Shown: piece by piece, positions 1 through 8,806 of the stretch | Layout of the letters: every line of letters begins with the position of its first letter | How positions within the stretch are numbered: position 1 is the stretch's first letter | Source of the DNA: JABIFK01 sp047619225 | GTDB lineage: Bacteria > Latescibacterota > UBA2968 | Length of the DNA: 64,000 nt | Assembly (NCBI GenBank): GCA_047619225.1 | Contig: JBLHJX010000002.1 | Span: 1-64,000 of the forward strand | Reading direction: 5' to 3' | The notes under the pieces: generated by a model | The model's input: only the letters and a program-made list of their open reading frames with translations | The model's database searches: none | What the model was told of the DNA's origin: nothing | Translations under genes and position numbers: made by a program

Positions 1-901
1 AATGCGTTACAAAAGGAGGGGCATCCAAATGTGAATCGCCAAAGGGTGCAACATGCCCGGGCGGCAAGGTGAAATAGGATGCCCAATAACACGTTTCTGG
101 AAATGGCCATTTGGCCAATAAGTTGTCGCCGCCAGCATTGTGATAACGATGCGCTGTAAAATAAGACACGGGTTGTAGCGATGCGTTGGCATAGGCTACT
201 GACTCGTTGAATTCACCTTCTGGCCCGTAGTTGTTGAGGTACTTTACCAATCGGGGATGTGCAAAGTCGATGAGTGCTTGTGACTGAGGGTGGTCATCTG
301 CTAAGGCCATGCCCGCAGTGCCCAAACCGCCTACCACAACGGTGAGCCAGTTATTGTGCCCATTTGCCCACCACGCACCAGCCTCAACCGATCGTAAATA
401 AGGCTGAATGCCCAGGTCATCTATGCCATTGATGATCCATTGCCGTTGCTCGGCTGTTAACATGGCATGTAGCCAATCGTAGGCCAATCCCAAGTCGCGA
501 CATAACATGCCTGTGCGCAAATCGGCTTCATACTCTTTGTGTGCCTGATCTCGCCACATGGGCCACTGCCGACGGTCAAAAAGGGTTTCCATTTGACACA
601 AAGCACTGTCGCGATATCTGCCATCGCCAGTAATGAGTGCCGCAAGCGCTGCGGTTTGTACCCATTGTCCTGCAGCGTTGACCACTGTCCAATCGGGGTT
701 GGCATATTGAATGTGGACTTTTTCGCGGCCCTGAAAATCAGAGCTGGGTATTAAAGGGTCACGCAGGCAATCAGCATTGGCTTGATTGTGGATGGTTTCC
801 CACAGGGTTTTGGCATGCCCTTCACGAATGCCAGCACGTAACTCATCAACAGATCGCAAACCATCAACTTTTTTTTCTGTTACGAAAATATGTGGACGCA
901 T
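1..901 (-). CDS. Heparinase II/III-like polysaccharide lyase (N-terminal part, runs off the left edge)
   Basis: An open frame of 300 codons begins at the ATG at 901-899 and continues past the window edge with no stop, so the C-terminus is missing. The protein is rich in Trp, Tyr and His and has segments typical of the (alpha/alpha)6-barrel lyases: LGLAYDWLHAMLTAEQRQ near residue 137, then WWANGHNNWLTVVVGGLG near 175 and GPEGEFNESVAYANASLQP near 223. The NNW and E-x-xxY segments match the active-site region of heparinase II/III-type lyases, which cleave uronic-acid polysaccharides by beta-elimination. No signal peptide is seen at this start, so it may act in the cytoplasm or begin elsewhere. 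It lies 68 bp downstream of a beta-hydroxyacid dehydrogenase on the same strand, consistent with uronate or sugar-acid use. The exact substrate cannot be read from the sequence. Confidence 0.75.
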   Translation of the reverse strand, partial: MRPHIFVTEKKVDGLRSVDELRAGIREGHAKTLWETIHNQANADCLRDPLIPSSDFQGREKVHIQYANPDWTVVNAAGQWVQTAALAALITGDGRYRDSALCQMETLFDRRQWPMWRDQAHKEYEADLRTGMLCRDLGLAYDWLHAMLTAEQRQWIINGIDDLGIQPYLRSVEAGAWWANGHNNWLTVVVGGLGTAGMALADDHPQSQALIDFAHPRLVKYLNNYGPEGEFNESVAYANASLQPVSYFTAHRYHNAGGDNLLAKWPFPETCYWASYFTLPPGHVAPFGDSHLDAPPFVTH

Positions 902-968
902 AGTCACTTTCTTAAGTAGATAACAAGGAGCAAAGGTGACTTTTTTCTCTCTGTTTTTACCTGTTTGC

Positions 969-1850
969 CTAGAGTCCTGCCATCTTTCGCAAGACTTCTA
1001 TCACGACCGAGTTGTCTTCGTCACCCAAGCCTGTGGCGACGCCTGTTCGCAAAAGCTGAGCATGTAAAGCAGTGGTGGGGAGAGGCGTTTCTGTACGGGC
1101 ACCCATGTCGAGAATGAGATCTACATCTTTTAAATGTTGTGACAAGCGTGCTTGTGGTTTGAAATCGCTGTTAATCATTTTGTCGCCTTTGATGTCCATA
1201 ACGCGTGAATAGGCACCCCCGGCTTTTAAGACATCGAGCAATACATTGAGATCAACGCCTGATTTTTGTGCCAAGACCAATCCTTCGGCCAGTACTAAGC
1301 GGTTGAGGCCCAAAACGAGGTTGACAATAAGCTTGGCTTCTGCGCCTTTTCCCGATGGACCCAAGTGAAAAGTGCGCAGCGCAAATGCTTGAAAAATATC
1401 GCGACAGAGATCATATACGGGCAATGCACCACCGACCATAACCAACACATCGGCTTCACGCACTTGCTGGCTCGAACCCAATATGGTTGCATCAAGAAAG
1501 CGAATGCTGCGTTTTTGCACATGGCGTGCAAGCGTGACAGACATGTCGGGATCGGCGGTTGTGGTATCTATAATAATTGCACCGGGTTCTGCCATTTCTA
1601 AGACGCCTTTTTGGCCCTCTACGACTTCATTTACAATGGTAGAGTTGGGAAGGGATAAGACGATGCGTCTTGTTTTTTCGGCCACTTCTGCTGGCGATTT
1701 ACACGCTACAAAACCATCGCCTTGTTGCGCATCTAATTTGCTTTGATCAATATCATATCCAAAAACCTCAAAGCCTGCGGGTATAAATCGCTCAACAAGT
1801 GCTGTTCCTACCAACCCCAAACCAATTAAACCAATTTGTTTATCTGACAT
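969..1850 (-). CDS. NAD(P)-dependent beta-hydroxyacid dehydrogenase (3-hydroxyisobutyrate dehydrogenase / tartronate semialdehyde reductase family)
   Basis: This 293-residue protein has the family's usual length. A Rossmann motif, GLIGLGLVGTALVERF, opens at residue 7. The substrate-binding signature is replaced by a diverged TTTADPDMS near residue 97. The catalytic-lysine helix is GPSGKGAEAKLIVNL near residue 165, followed by the helical C-terminal domain. Members reduce or oxidise short beta-hydroxyacids such as 3-hydroxyisobutyrate or tartronate semialdehyde. The neighbouring heparinase-like gene suggests a role in breakdown of sugar acids, but the substrate is inferred. A GGAG-type ribosome-binding site (AAAGGAGAAAAG) precedes the ATG at 1850. 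Confidence 0.85.
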   Translation of the reverse strand: MSDKQIGLIGLGLVGTALVERFIPAGFEVFGYDIDQSKLDAQQGDGFVACKSPAEVAEKTRRIVLSLPNSTIVNEVVEGQKGVLEMAEPGAIIIDTTTADPDMSVTLARHVQKRSIRFLDATILGSSQQVREADVLVMVGGALPVYDLCRDIFQAFALRTFHLGPSGKGAEAKLIVNLVLGLNRLVLAEGLVLAQKSGVDLNVLLDVLKAGGAYSRVMDIKGDKMINSDFKPQARLSQHLKDVDLILDMGARTETPLPTTALHAQLLRTGVATGLGDEDNSVVIEVLRKMAGL

Positions 1851-1941
1851 CTTTTCTCCTTTATTTTGTTAAACTTATACACAGCTATATAGGGATAAAG
1901 GCAAAACATCGCGCTGGATCATTTCATACGTTAAGTGCCAA

Positions 1942-2112
1942 ATGCTTTGTACTTTGTGTTTATCATATAGCACAACGATCATCTCCTTGTCAAACCAAAA
2001 TATCGAACCATCAAGAATACCGTTGTCTGGTTTCTGGCATTTTGTATCTTATACGCTCACCGATGAAGCGCGTGTGACATATGAGGCATGGCGCAAAGAA
2101 CAAGAGTCATAG
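1942..2112 (+). other. Possible small or remnant reading frame before the HD gene
   Basis: A 56-codon frame ends with TAG at 2110-2112, 12 bp before the HD-domain gene. Its last 28 codons read like real protein (GFWHFVSYTLTDEARVTYE, then AWRKEQES), while the first half is Cys/Ser-rich and looks random. It may be the tail of a lost gene, a short leader, or chance. I do not recognise a family and no good ribosome-binding site precedes the ATG at 1942. The rest of the 1851-2124 gap shows nothing clear. Confidence 0.2.
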
Positions 2113-2124
2113 GGGACATTCGAT

Positions 2125-2967
2125 ATGTTATTTAATTTTAAGTATCACATGGTTGAACGATTTGCTGATCGCCTTGAAGACGAATTTCGCAGAGCATATG
2201 GTAGTCTTGATAATGGTTACGGGGGGTTTATCTCTTGGTTGGCACGGTTTGCTTTAGAAAATATTTCTAATTCTGATATGCTCTACCACGATGTAGAACA
2301 CACGATGCTTGTGACGACCGTAGGGCAACAGATTTTGGCTGGCAAACATCTTAAAGAAGGCGGCGTATCCCCAAGAGATTGGGCACATTTTATGGTTGCG
2401 CTTTTGTGTCATGACATTGGGTATGTCAGAGGTCTTTGTCGAGGAGATGGGGATAATCGCTATGCCACAGGTGTGGGAGACGAGACCATTGAGCTGCCTG
2501 TTGGTGGAACGGATGCGGCATTAACGCCTTATCATGTAGATCGGAGTCAGTTGTTTGTGCGCGAGCGTTTTGGTGGTAAAAAGCTTATCGATATTGATGT
2601 GGATTTGATTTGTTCTTATATCGAAATGACCAAATTTCCACCGCCGGATGATCCCAAGTATAAAGATACCAAAGGATATGCCGGGTTGGTACGTGCTGCA
2701 GATTTTATTGGTCAATTGGGCGACCCCGATTATTTGCGCAAAATTCCGGCCCTGTTTTACGAGTTTGAGCAATTTGGTGCCAATGAAAAAATTGGCTATA
2801 AAAACCCCGGTGATATGCGAAAAGGGTATGCTGGATTTTTTTGGAATGTGGTGAGTCCCTATATTGGTGATGCGATCAAATATTTGAGCCTCACACAAGA
2901 TGGGAAACAGTGGGTAGCAGGATTGTACTCACATGTGTTTGCGGTTGAAAACGCTGAGCGAATTTAG
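2125..2967 (+). CDS. HD-domain metal-dependent phosphohydrolase
   Basis: This 280-residue soluble protein contains the HD metal ligands: YHDVEHTMLV near residue 54 (H...H), LLCHDIGYVRG near residue 92 (the HD pair), and YHVDRSQLFVRERF near 132. The spacing fits HD/PDEase-type phosphohydrolases, which hydrolyse phosphate esters of nucleotides or cyclic nucleotides with bound metal ions. The substrate is unknown. The ATG at 2125 is preceded by AGGGGA, a good ribosome-binding site. A strong terminator follows at 3025-3061, so the gene ends its own transcript. Confidence 0.75.
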   Translation: MLFNFKYHMVERFADRLEDEFRRAYGSLDNGYGGFISWLARFALENISNSDMLYHDVEHTMLVTTVGQQILAGKHLKEGGVSPRDWAHFMVALLCHDIGYVRGLCRGDGDNRYATGVGDETIELPVGGTDAALTPYHVDRSQLFVRERFGGKKLIDIDVDLICSYIEMTKFPPPDDPKYKDTKGYAGLVRAADFIGQLGDPDYLRKIPALFYEFEQFGANEKIGYKNPGDMRKGYAGFFWNVVSPYIGDAIKYLSLTQDGKQWVAGLYSHVFAVENAERI

Positions 2968-3024
2968 AGGAGCAAACACAGCGTTTAAAACCTGTCTACC
3001 GTGTTTTGATCCGTCGTTTAATAG

Positions 3025-3061
3025 AAACCGCCGCATTGTATTGCAATGCGGCGGTTTTTTG
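3025..3061. terminator. Rho-independent terminator, bidirectional
   Basis: A near-perfect hairpin has arms AAACCGCCGCATTG and CAATGCGGCGGTTT around a short loop, followed by a T run. It lies between the convergent HD gene and the gene at 3071-3589 and can serve both. Confidence 0.9.
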
Positions 3062-3070
3062 TTTGTATTC

Positions 3071-3589
3071 TTATTGCAGTGCTTTTTGATAGAGTGCTGT
3101 ACTGTAAAACTCATAGGATGCGGCTGAGTCTGGTACATCGACCAAATGTACCGTAAACCGTGCGGGTACCCCATTGTCGGGTAGATAATCACTGAAGAAT
3201 GAACGATAGGCCTTGGCGTAGGCTTTGCGCAAACGATCGAGTTCTTTGGCATATCCTAATGGATCGACCAGGGGATTGGGTGATTTGGGTTGACATCCAA
3301 ACGCATGTACTTCGACAAAATCAATCTGTTTCAAAGAGTCACAGACGCCTGCTTCACGAAGCCAATGTTCCCACGATTGAAAGACCAAAGGAATTTCTTT
3401 TTCAGGCTCCATGGTGACCAGTTCTTCTCGATCCAACACGCCTTTGGCAGAATAGCCACCTGTTAAACCAGAGAAGTAAATTTTCAAATCACCATCTGCT
3501 TGTTCTTCTGTTACCAATGCAGATAAAACAGGATTGTCACCATTGTAATAATACGTTAGTTTGCCGCGCTTTTTGACGTTGAATGCCAT
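3071..3589 (-). CDS. Hypothetical protein, possibly RidA/YjgF-like
   Basis: This 172-residue soluble protein has no signal peptide. The C-terminal half (AKAYRSFFSDYLPDNGVPAR near residue 122, then a hydrophobic strand ending in VDVPDS) resembles the end of RidA/YjgF proteins, where a helix with xFFxD is followed by PPARxTVxV and a strand. RidA proteins hydrolyse reactive enamine/imine intermediates. The N-terminal half does not match well, so the assignment is tentative. It is the downstream neighbour of a sulfatase on the same strand (109 bp gap). Confidence 0.4.
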   Translation of the reverse strand: MAFNVKKRGKLTYYYNGDNPVLSALVTEEQADGDLKIYFSGLTGGYSAKGVLDREELVTMEPEKEIPLVFQSWEHWLREAGVCDSLKQIDFVEVHAFGCQPKSPNPLVDPLGYAKELDRLRKAYAKAYRSFFSDYLPDNGVPARFTVHLVDVPDSAASYEFYSTALYQKALQ

Positions 3590-3698
3590 TGAATCTCCCT
3601 GTATTGATGATTGTGAACGCGTTATGTGTTGTCAGGCTTTCATTGGGCCGTGTGATGTGACGTCTTTTCTCCAAGTATTAAATAAGTTGGGCATCTTG

Positions 3699-5417
3699 TT
3701 ACAGTAATCGTTCAACATATACATAATAGGCACCCAGTGACACATCACTGCCATCGGTTAATTCGGTTTCTAAATGTTTTTCGCCGGGTGTGAGGTCAAA
3801 TGTAAACGATGCGCCGTGATCCTCAGTGCTGATTGCGCCTTCTTGATGTGCATCGTCTATGCGGATTCGCGCTGTTGTGACAGCAATGGCATTGCCACCG
3901 TGATAGGCGGTTAAGTTGCCTGGGATGCCTTCTACAATGGCCCGGTTTTCTTCGCGGGGCCAACGGCGGAGTTCAAAACGATATTGTCCTGCTTCTTGCA
4001 CTTCAATGGTCCATCGGCCATTGCAGAGGTGACCCCTGCGAACGGCAGCTTGGTTCCAGGCACAGTCGCTGTTTTCATTGTGCCAATCGTGTGTGGTTAA
4101 GACCGATATGGGTTCATGGGGTGTTGCAATGGGGATGGGTACGTCTTCGTCAAACCGTTCGGAGACTTGAGTCCACCAATTTTCGTATGCATTTCGCAAT
4201 TCGGCGACGGCATCGGGATATTGATTGGCAACATCATTGCGTTGTTCGGGGTCTTTTTTGATATCGTATAGTTCTTCTCCGTTTATCAAGCGCCAACGAT
4301 TGCTCATGGTTGCACTTTTGCGCCACTTTTGGGGGTGTTCCACGCGTTGTGAGTCGGTGACGATGACGCGATTTGATTCGTCTGTTGCACCTTCGATGAG
4401 TGGTTTCAAACTGGTTCCGTTGATACAGGCCATTGCGTCATTGGAGATGGGCACATTGCACAGATCACAGAGTGTGGGTAAGAAATCGATATTGGCGGTG
4501 AGGGTGTCTATGTTAAGGCTCTCGGTATATCCGCCAGCGGGCCAGTGCATGAAGAATGGCACGCGGTGTCCGCCATCGTATTCAGAGCCCTTTTGACCAC
4601 GTAAGCCTGCGTTATAGCCATTTTCTACAAACCCATGGCGGTCTAATTGGCATCCTGCGGCGGTGCCATTGTCTGTCATGAAAATGAAGATGGTGTTCTG
4701 GTCGAGATTTTTTTCTTTGAGGAAGTTGCGCATGCGTCCTACATTTTCGTCGATGTTGGTGATCATGCCATAGAAGCGTTTGCGTTGTTCGGGGATGTCG
4801 TCGCCATCGTATAATTCGCGATAGGGGTCGGGTACGTTAAAGGGGCTGTGGGGGGCATTGGTGGGCACATAACAAAAGAATGGCTCATCGTCGCATCGTT
4901 CAATAAACTTCATAGCCTCATCGAACCAGATGTCGGTGCAATATCCGCGGAAGGGTTCAGGTTCGCCATTGCGGAAGTAAGTGTCATTGAAGTAGGTATT
5001 GCCCCAATAGTCGGGGGTTTGGTGGACGCCACCACCGCCGTGGTAGAGGGCTTCATCAAATCCACGGTTGTGTGGATGAAAGGGATAATTATCGCCCAAG
5101 TGCCATTTGCCAAACATGCCCGTGTGATAACCGGCGGCTTTGAAAAAGTCGGCAATGGTGGTTTCATCGGCGCGTAGGAGAGATCGCCCGCCAATGGTGT
5201 GCCAGACGCCGGTGCAGTTGCAGTAGCGACCGGTTAGGAGTCCGGCGCGTGTGGGGGCGCAGGTGGGGCCGACGTGGTAGTTGGTGAAGTGGGTGCTTTC
5301 GGTGTAGAGGTGATCGATGTTGGGGGTTTGGATGATGTCGTTGCCGTGGCAGCCGAGGTCACCATATCCTTGGTCATCTGTGATGACAAATACGACGTTT
5401 GGGTTTTTGGATGGCAT
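3699..5417 (-). CDS. Arylsulfatase-type sulfatase (Cys-type) with C-terminal extension
   Basis: The protein of 572 residues opens with NVVFVITDDQGYGDLG (metal-binding Asp pair) and carries the sulfatase signature C53-A-P-T-R57 in GPTCAPTRAGLLTGR. The Cys of CxPxR is oxidised to formylglycine, the catalytic nucleophile for sulfate ester hydrolysis. FGKWHLG near residue 102 and FIFMTDNGTAAG near 245 are further family landmarks. Residues from about 430 onward form an extra beta-rich domain like those of multidomain arylsulfatases. No signal peptide is visible at this ATG, so the enzyme may be cytoplasmic or exported otherwise. It is one of three sulfatases in the window, and no formylglycine-generating enzyme is present here. 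Confidence 0.92.
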   Translation of the reverse strand: MPSKNPNVVFVITDDQGYGDLGCHGNDIIQTPNIDHLYTESTHFTNYHVGPTCAPTRAGLLTGRYCNCTGVWHTIGGRSLLRADETTIADFFKAAGYHTGMFGKWHLGDNYPFHPHNRGFDEALYHGGGGVHQTPDYWGNTYFNDTYFRNGEPEPFRGYCTDIWFDEAMKFIERCDDEPFFCYVPTNAPHSPFNVPDPYRELYDGDDIPEQRKRFYGMITNIDENVGRMRNFLKEKNLDQNTIFIFMTDNGTAAGCQLDRHGFVENGYNAGLRGQKGSEYDGGHRVPFFMHWPAGGYTESLNIDTLTANIDFLPTLCDLCNVPISNDAMACINGTSLKPLIEGATDESNRVIVTDSQRVEHPQKWRKSATMSNRWRLINGEELYDIKKDPEQRNDVANQYPDAVAELRNAYENWWTQVSERFDEDVPIPIATPHEPISVLTTHDWHNENSDCAWNQAAVRRGHLCNGRWTIEVQEAGQYRFELRRWPREENRAIVEGIPGNLTAYHGGNAIAVTTARIRIDDAHQEGAISTEDHGASFTFDLTPGEKHLETELTDGSDVSLGAYYVYVERLL

Positions 5418-5618
5418 GTTTGCTCCTTGGGATGAAATTTTTTGTGGATGCTCACAATATATAGGCCCACGGGGTGCGATGCCATCATGAAACTCAGTGC
5501 CAATGGAAATGGTGCGCTGTGATCGATTACTTTTGTTGATTTTTTAGTCAAATTTGGTGACCTTATTGCTTGGTTGATTTTTTACCAACGCGTTGATCAT
5601 ACATCGGAGGATTGCGAG

Positions 5619-6422
5619 ATGACAATTACGGATGCACAGTGGGAACAATATGATGAAGATGGGTTTTTGAAATTGGGTAAGGTGCTCGATGAAACACAAT
5701 TGCAGGCTTTGCAGGATCGTATTGATGAGATTATGTTGGGTAAAAGCCGAGTCGGTTATGATAAGATTATGATGCAGTTGGACAGTGATACGGGTAAGTA
5801 TGGTGATGTTGGACCACAGACCAATGGGTTAAAAACACCGACGTTGAATTATCGCAAGATCCAGGGGCTTGAGTTTGATCCGGTGTTTTTGGAATATGTG
5901 CAAGACCCTATATTCAAAGAAATATGTGCACATATATATGGGCCAGATACACCCATTGCTTCTTTTCGATCTATGTTTATGAACAAACCCGCCAACAAAG
6001 GCACCGTTTTGCCGTGGCATCAAGACCGTTGGAATACGTTGGATCGCGATCCTTTGCTGACGGTATATACGGCTTTGGACCCGGCAACGAAAGAAAACGG
6101 GTGTGTGCAGATTATTCCAAAGAGTCATAAAATCGGCGTTATTAATCCAAGTCATCCGTCGGGGTTTTTGACGCCTGAATTGGCGGAGGTTCATTGCAAA
6201 CCAGAAGACACGCTTTTTCTTGAACTTGAAGCGGGTGAGGTGGCGCTGTTGCACAATTGGACGTTGCACAGTTCCGATGTGAATCGCAGTGATCAGTCTC
6301 GTCGTGCATTTAGTGTGTCTTATATGGACGCGGAAACGGTTAATACGCGTAAAAATGCATTGGCTTCTGAGTCGGTAGTTTTTGGTGAGGGTGCGCTAAC
6401 GGTTGAGCATGCGGTTGCTTAG
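5619..6422 (+). CDS. Phytanoyl-CoA dioxygenase (PhyH) family oxygenase
   Basis: This 267-residue Fe(II)/2-oxoglutarate-dependent oxygenase has the iron ligands in LPWHQDRWNTLD (HxD) and the distal His in LLHNWTLHSSDVNRS, followed by an Arg-rich 2-oxoglutarate site (SRRAFSVSYMD). The ATG at 5619 was chosen over an upstream in-frame ATG at 5574 because CGGAGG lies 8 bp before it and the protein then begins at the family's usual N-terminus (WEQYDEDGFLKLGKV). It is followed 77 bp later by a second PhyH gene, giving a two-gene cluster of diverged paralogues. Such families hydroxylate small organic molecules; the substrate is unknown. Confidence 0.9.
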   Translation: MTITDAQWEQYDEDGFLKLGKVLDETQLQALQDRIDEIMLGKSRVGYDKIMMQLDSDTGKYGDVGPQTNGLKTPTLNYRKIQGLEFDPVFLEYVQDPIFKEICAHIYGPDTPIASFRSMFMNKPANKGTVLPWHQDRWNTLDRDPLLTVYTALDPATKENGCVQIIPKSHKIGVINPSHPSGFLTPELAEVHCKPEDTLFLELEAGEVALLHNWTLHSSDVNRSDQSRRAFSVSYMDAETVNTRKNALASESVVFGEGALTVEHAVA

Positions 6423-6499
6423 ACCCCCTCGATCCTTGGTTGAAAAAGAGGGCGGATATAAGATTATGTTACCACTTAAATTTAACAACAGAGGGCAAG

Positions 6500-7345
6500 A
6501 TGGGGTTTGGATTGACGCAAGAACAGATCAATCAGTTTCACGATGAAGGGTATTTGATTTTGCCTGCTGTGTTTGATGCAGATGAAGTGCAGAAAATGCG
6601 GGAAGAGGCAGATTTCATTTTGGAGCTAACGATTAATTCTTCAATTTGCAATGATCGCAAGAGTCGCCGGTTAGATATTCGGAGTGTTTCTGCGGGTTAT
6701 CAGGTGGTGCGCAAGGTTCAGCCGATTAATGATCTGTCTTTGTACTTGGCGCAAGTGTCTGCCGATGACCGGTTGGTGAAGCCGTTGGCACAGTTGATGG
6801 ATGATACGCCTGTTTTGATGGAAGAAAAGTTGAATTATAAAGAGCCTTTGCCAAATGCTGTGGACATTGACTCCCCTGAGGTTGAAGACCAGTTTCCGGT
6901 GCATAACGATTGGGCTTATTATGCAGCACAAAATTATCCCCAATCGATTATTTCATCTGCAATTAGTATGGATGAATGCACGCCCAAATCAGGGCCGCTA
7001 CGAATTTGGCCTGGGTCTCATAAACAACATTTGGAACATGAGAAGATGCCATTGGGTTTACAGATAAAAGAGGGGCTAATTGATTTTGACGGTGGGCAAG
7101 ATGTGTTGTGTCCGGCTGGGTCAGTGATGCTGTTTCATACGGTTTTGGTGCATAACTCGCGTGCCAATACGTCGGGCAAACCACGACGGTTGATGATTTA
7201 CAGCCATTATCCAGAATCGGCAAACATGGGAATTGATGTGCGCAATGGGCCAACGAGGCTGAGAGAGTCGCCGTATGAATTGGCGTATTTGCGAGCAAAA
7301 GATAAAGGTTTGTTTGCGGATGTGTTTTCGGCTCCGGTGTTTTAG
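6500..7345 (+). CDS. Phytanoyl-CoA dioxygenase (PhyH) family oxygenase
   Basis: This 281-residue protein is a second member of the family. The iron-binding HxD is in PVHNDWAYYAAQNYPQS and the distal His/2-oxoglutarate region in LFHTVLVHNSRANTSGKPRR. I chose the ATG at 6500 because GAGGGC lies just upstream and the protein then begins FGLTQEQINQFHDEGYL, the normal N-terminal helix; an earlier in-frame ATG at 6440 would add 20 atypical residues. A terminator follows at 7376-7412. Confidence 0.9.
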   Translation: MGFGLTQEQINQFHDEGYLILPAVFDADEVQKMREEADFILELTINSSICNDRKSRRLDIRSVSAGYQVVRKVQPINDLSLYLAQVSADDRLVKPLAQLMDDTPVLMEEKLNYKEPLPNAVDIDSPEVEDQFPVHNDWAYYAAQNYPQSIISSAISMDECTPKSGPLRIWPGSHKQHLEHEKMPLGLQIKEGLIDFDGGQDVLCPAGSVMLFHTVLVHNSRANTSGKPRRLMIYSHYPESANMGIDVRNGPTRLRESPYELAYLRAKDKGLFADVFSAPVF

Positions 7346-7375
7346 AGAGATTATTTTTTAGAGGTGAGACAATAA

Positions 7376-7412
7376 TAAAACCCGTCAAGGCATTGTGCTT
7401 TGACGGGTTTTG
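7376..7412. terminator. Rho-independent terminator, bidirectional
   Basis: Arms AAAACCCGTCAAGGCA and TGCTTTGACGGGTTTT pair around a small loop, with T-rich sequence on the plus-strand side and A-rich on the other. It separates the PhyH gene from the convergent Dabb gene. Confidence 0.9.
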
Positions 7413-7435
7413 TATTTTCAAGAGTTTGATGGGTT

Positions 7436-7741
7436 TTACGATTCGTAATCAAAGACCAACACATCATCTACCAAGGGGCGCAAGAGGGTTGCTCCAAGTT
7501 CTTGGTGATCGGGGTGTGGCAAGTACGCATCACGCGCAGCGGCATTGGTAAAGCGCATGGTGAATCCCCATGTGAACCCATGTTCTTTGCCTTCGGGGCT
7601 GTTGTTGTATCCGGCAGTGACAGATTCTATGCCGGGGATGGTACCTTTTTCTTTTAGGACAATGAGGCCGTCATGGAGGGCTTGGGTTTGGGCCTCGGTG
7701 ACGCCGTCTTTGAGGTTGAGCAATACGATGTGTTCGATCAT
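7436..7741 (-). CDS. Dabb (stress-responsive alpha/beta-barrel) domain protein
   Basis: This 101-residue single-domain protein matches the Dabb fold throughout: it starts MIEHIVLLNLKDG, has IPGIESVTAGYNNSPEG in the middle, then FTWGFTMRFTNAAARDAYL, and ends PLVDDVLVFDYES. Dabb proteins form dimeric ferredoxin-like barrels; most have no known reaction and some are polyketide cyclases or dehydratases. AAAGGAAC precedes the ATG. It follows the selenoprotein gene on the same strand by 71 bp and is probably cotranscribed with it. Confidence 0.88.
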   Translation of the reverse strand: MIEHIVLLNLKDGVTEAQTQALHDGLIVLKEKGTIPGIESVTAGYNNSPEGKEHGFTWGFTMRFTNAAARDAYLPHPDHQELGATLLRPLVDDVLVFDYES

Positions 7742-7812
7742 TGAGGTTCCTTTGAAATCGCAGAGCGCATAGAACGGGGCGCAGAGCGTTTGAGGTGATA
7801 CTGGAACAGAGG

Positions 7813-8379
7813 TTAATTAGCGATTTTGGTTTCGATGGCCTCTTGGAGTTCGGCTGGGCTGAAACCGCCTGGGCCTCGGGCACCGGGGTAAAGCACACGT
7901 TGATCTGTGTCGATGAGGTAGAGACGTTCGGGCCAAGCGGCATAGGCGATCATGACGGCATCGTCTATTTCATCAACATAGGTTTTGATGCCGTATTGCA
8001 TAGATATTTCGCATTGACCTGCAACTTGGCGGCGTTCTTCAATGGTGGTGGGGTCGTAAATACCGGTGTCTTTGAGTTTCCAACCGTTTTCGGGATGTGC
8101 TTCGCGAATGTAGATGACGAGGAATTGGATTTGTTTGTTGTATTGTGCATACAGGTCACGGAGGCTGACCGCCTCACGAACAAAGGGCGGTCATGTAAAA
8201 CTGCCGAAAACGAGGGCAACGGGGTTTTCTTTGCAGAGGTTGGATAGACGAATAGGATTTTCGCCGTTGGCATCATGCAGTTCAAAATCGGGTGCAAGGG
8301 TTCCTGTTTTGGGTGCAAGCGGGTCGTAGTGGTCGAGCCATGCGTGGGCGTCGTCTCGGCTCTGAAATGTTTGGGACAT
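7813..8379 (-). CDS. Iodothyronine deiodinase-like selenoprotein (in-frame UGA read as selenocysteine)
   Basis: Two frames in the same phase, 8379-8194 and 8190-7813, are separated by a single TGA at 8193-8191. Reading TGA as selenocysteine gives one continuous 188-residue protein. The junction reads LVFGSFT-Sec-PPFVREAVSL, which matches the conserved GSxTUPPF active site of deiodinases and their bacterial relatives. The N-terminus (APDFELHDANGENPIRLSNL) and the later LVIYIREAHPENGW and ERLYLIDTDQRVLYPG segments are thioredoxin-fold redoxin features. Both halves keep full coding quality. AAGGA precedes the ATG at 8379. Known members use the Sec for reductive chemistry, but the bacterial substrate is unknown. 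The alternative is a nonsense mutation of a Cys codon. Confidence 0.85.
8154..8193 (-). promoter_or_regulatory. Candidate bacterial SECIS element just after the UGA
   Basis: Downstream of the TGA (8193-8191), GGTCA (8170-8166) and TGACC (8158-8154) pair around the 7-nt loop GCCTCCG, which begins with G and starts 25 nt after the UGA. This spacing and loop fit published bacterial SECIS rules (loop about 16-37 nt away, G among the first loop bases). A second, mutually exclusive 8-bp hairpin pairs TGACCGCC, containing the UGA itself, with GGCGGTCA at 8173-8166. Confidence 0.6.
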
Positions 8380-8487
8380 GGAGAAATCCTTCTATTTTTT
8401 CTCATAAAAGTAAAGAGAAAAGTGAGCGATTGAACATCGGTGTAAGGTATTTGGATTGCGACTAATGAATGGTGTAAAATTGAAAAG

Positions 8488-8664
8488 TCAATTTGAAAAG
8501 CATCGCCCCATGTTGAGACTGTAACAAGCCTTGACCTTTTCACGCATCGGTTCAAAGTCAATGGCTCCTTTGACCTGGCGCAGGTCATGATCGACCGGAA
8601 TCAGCTTTGCAAAAACGAGGGGATCTGTCTCAGCCACCTGGGTGTAGCAGTCTGATTTGACCAT
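8488..8664 (-). pseudogene. Transposase N-terminal fragment (IS1182/IS5-like, DUF772 region)
   Basis: About 50 codons, starting near the ATG at 8664, read ETDPLVFAKLIPVDHDLRQV and continue with AIDFEPMREKVKACYSLNMGR. This is the characteristic start of DUF772-type transposases (a KLxPxDHxLR segment, then IDF, then a YxxxxGR segment). The frame then runs into unrelated residues and a stop, so about 90% of the transposase is missing. The element is dead. Confidence 0.7.
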
Positions 8665-8806
8665 TCTTCTAATCCTTGTCATATACGTGATCTCGCAGCC
8701 CTTGGCATACAAATGAACCCTGTTTGATCTATAACACGATATCATATTGACTCTTTTCCACTTTTTAAACACGCTATTCAGGGACCAAGGCGGGCCTTTC
8801 AAGTGT

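Noticed and set aside
7813..8379. Two separate 62-residue genes at 7813-8001 and 8191-8379
   Set aside because: They share one frame, are joined by an uninterrupted stretch except for a single TGA, and together form one deiodinase-like domain.
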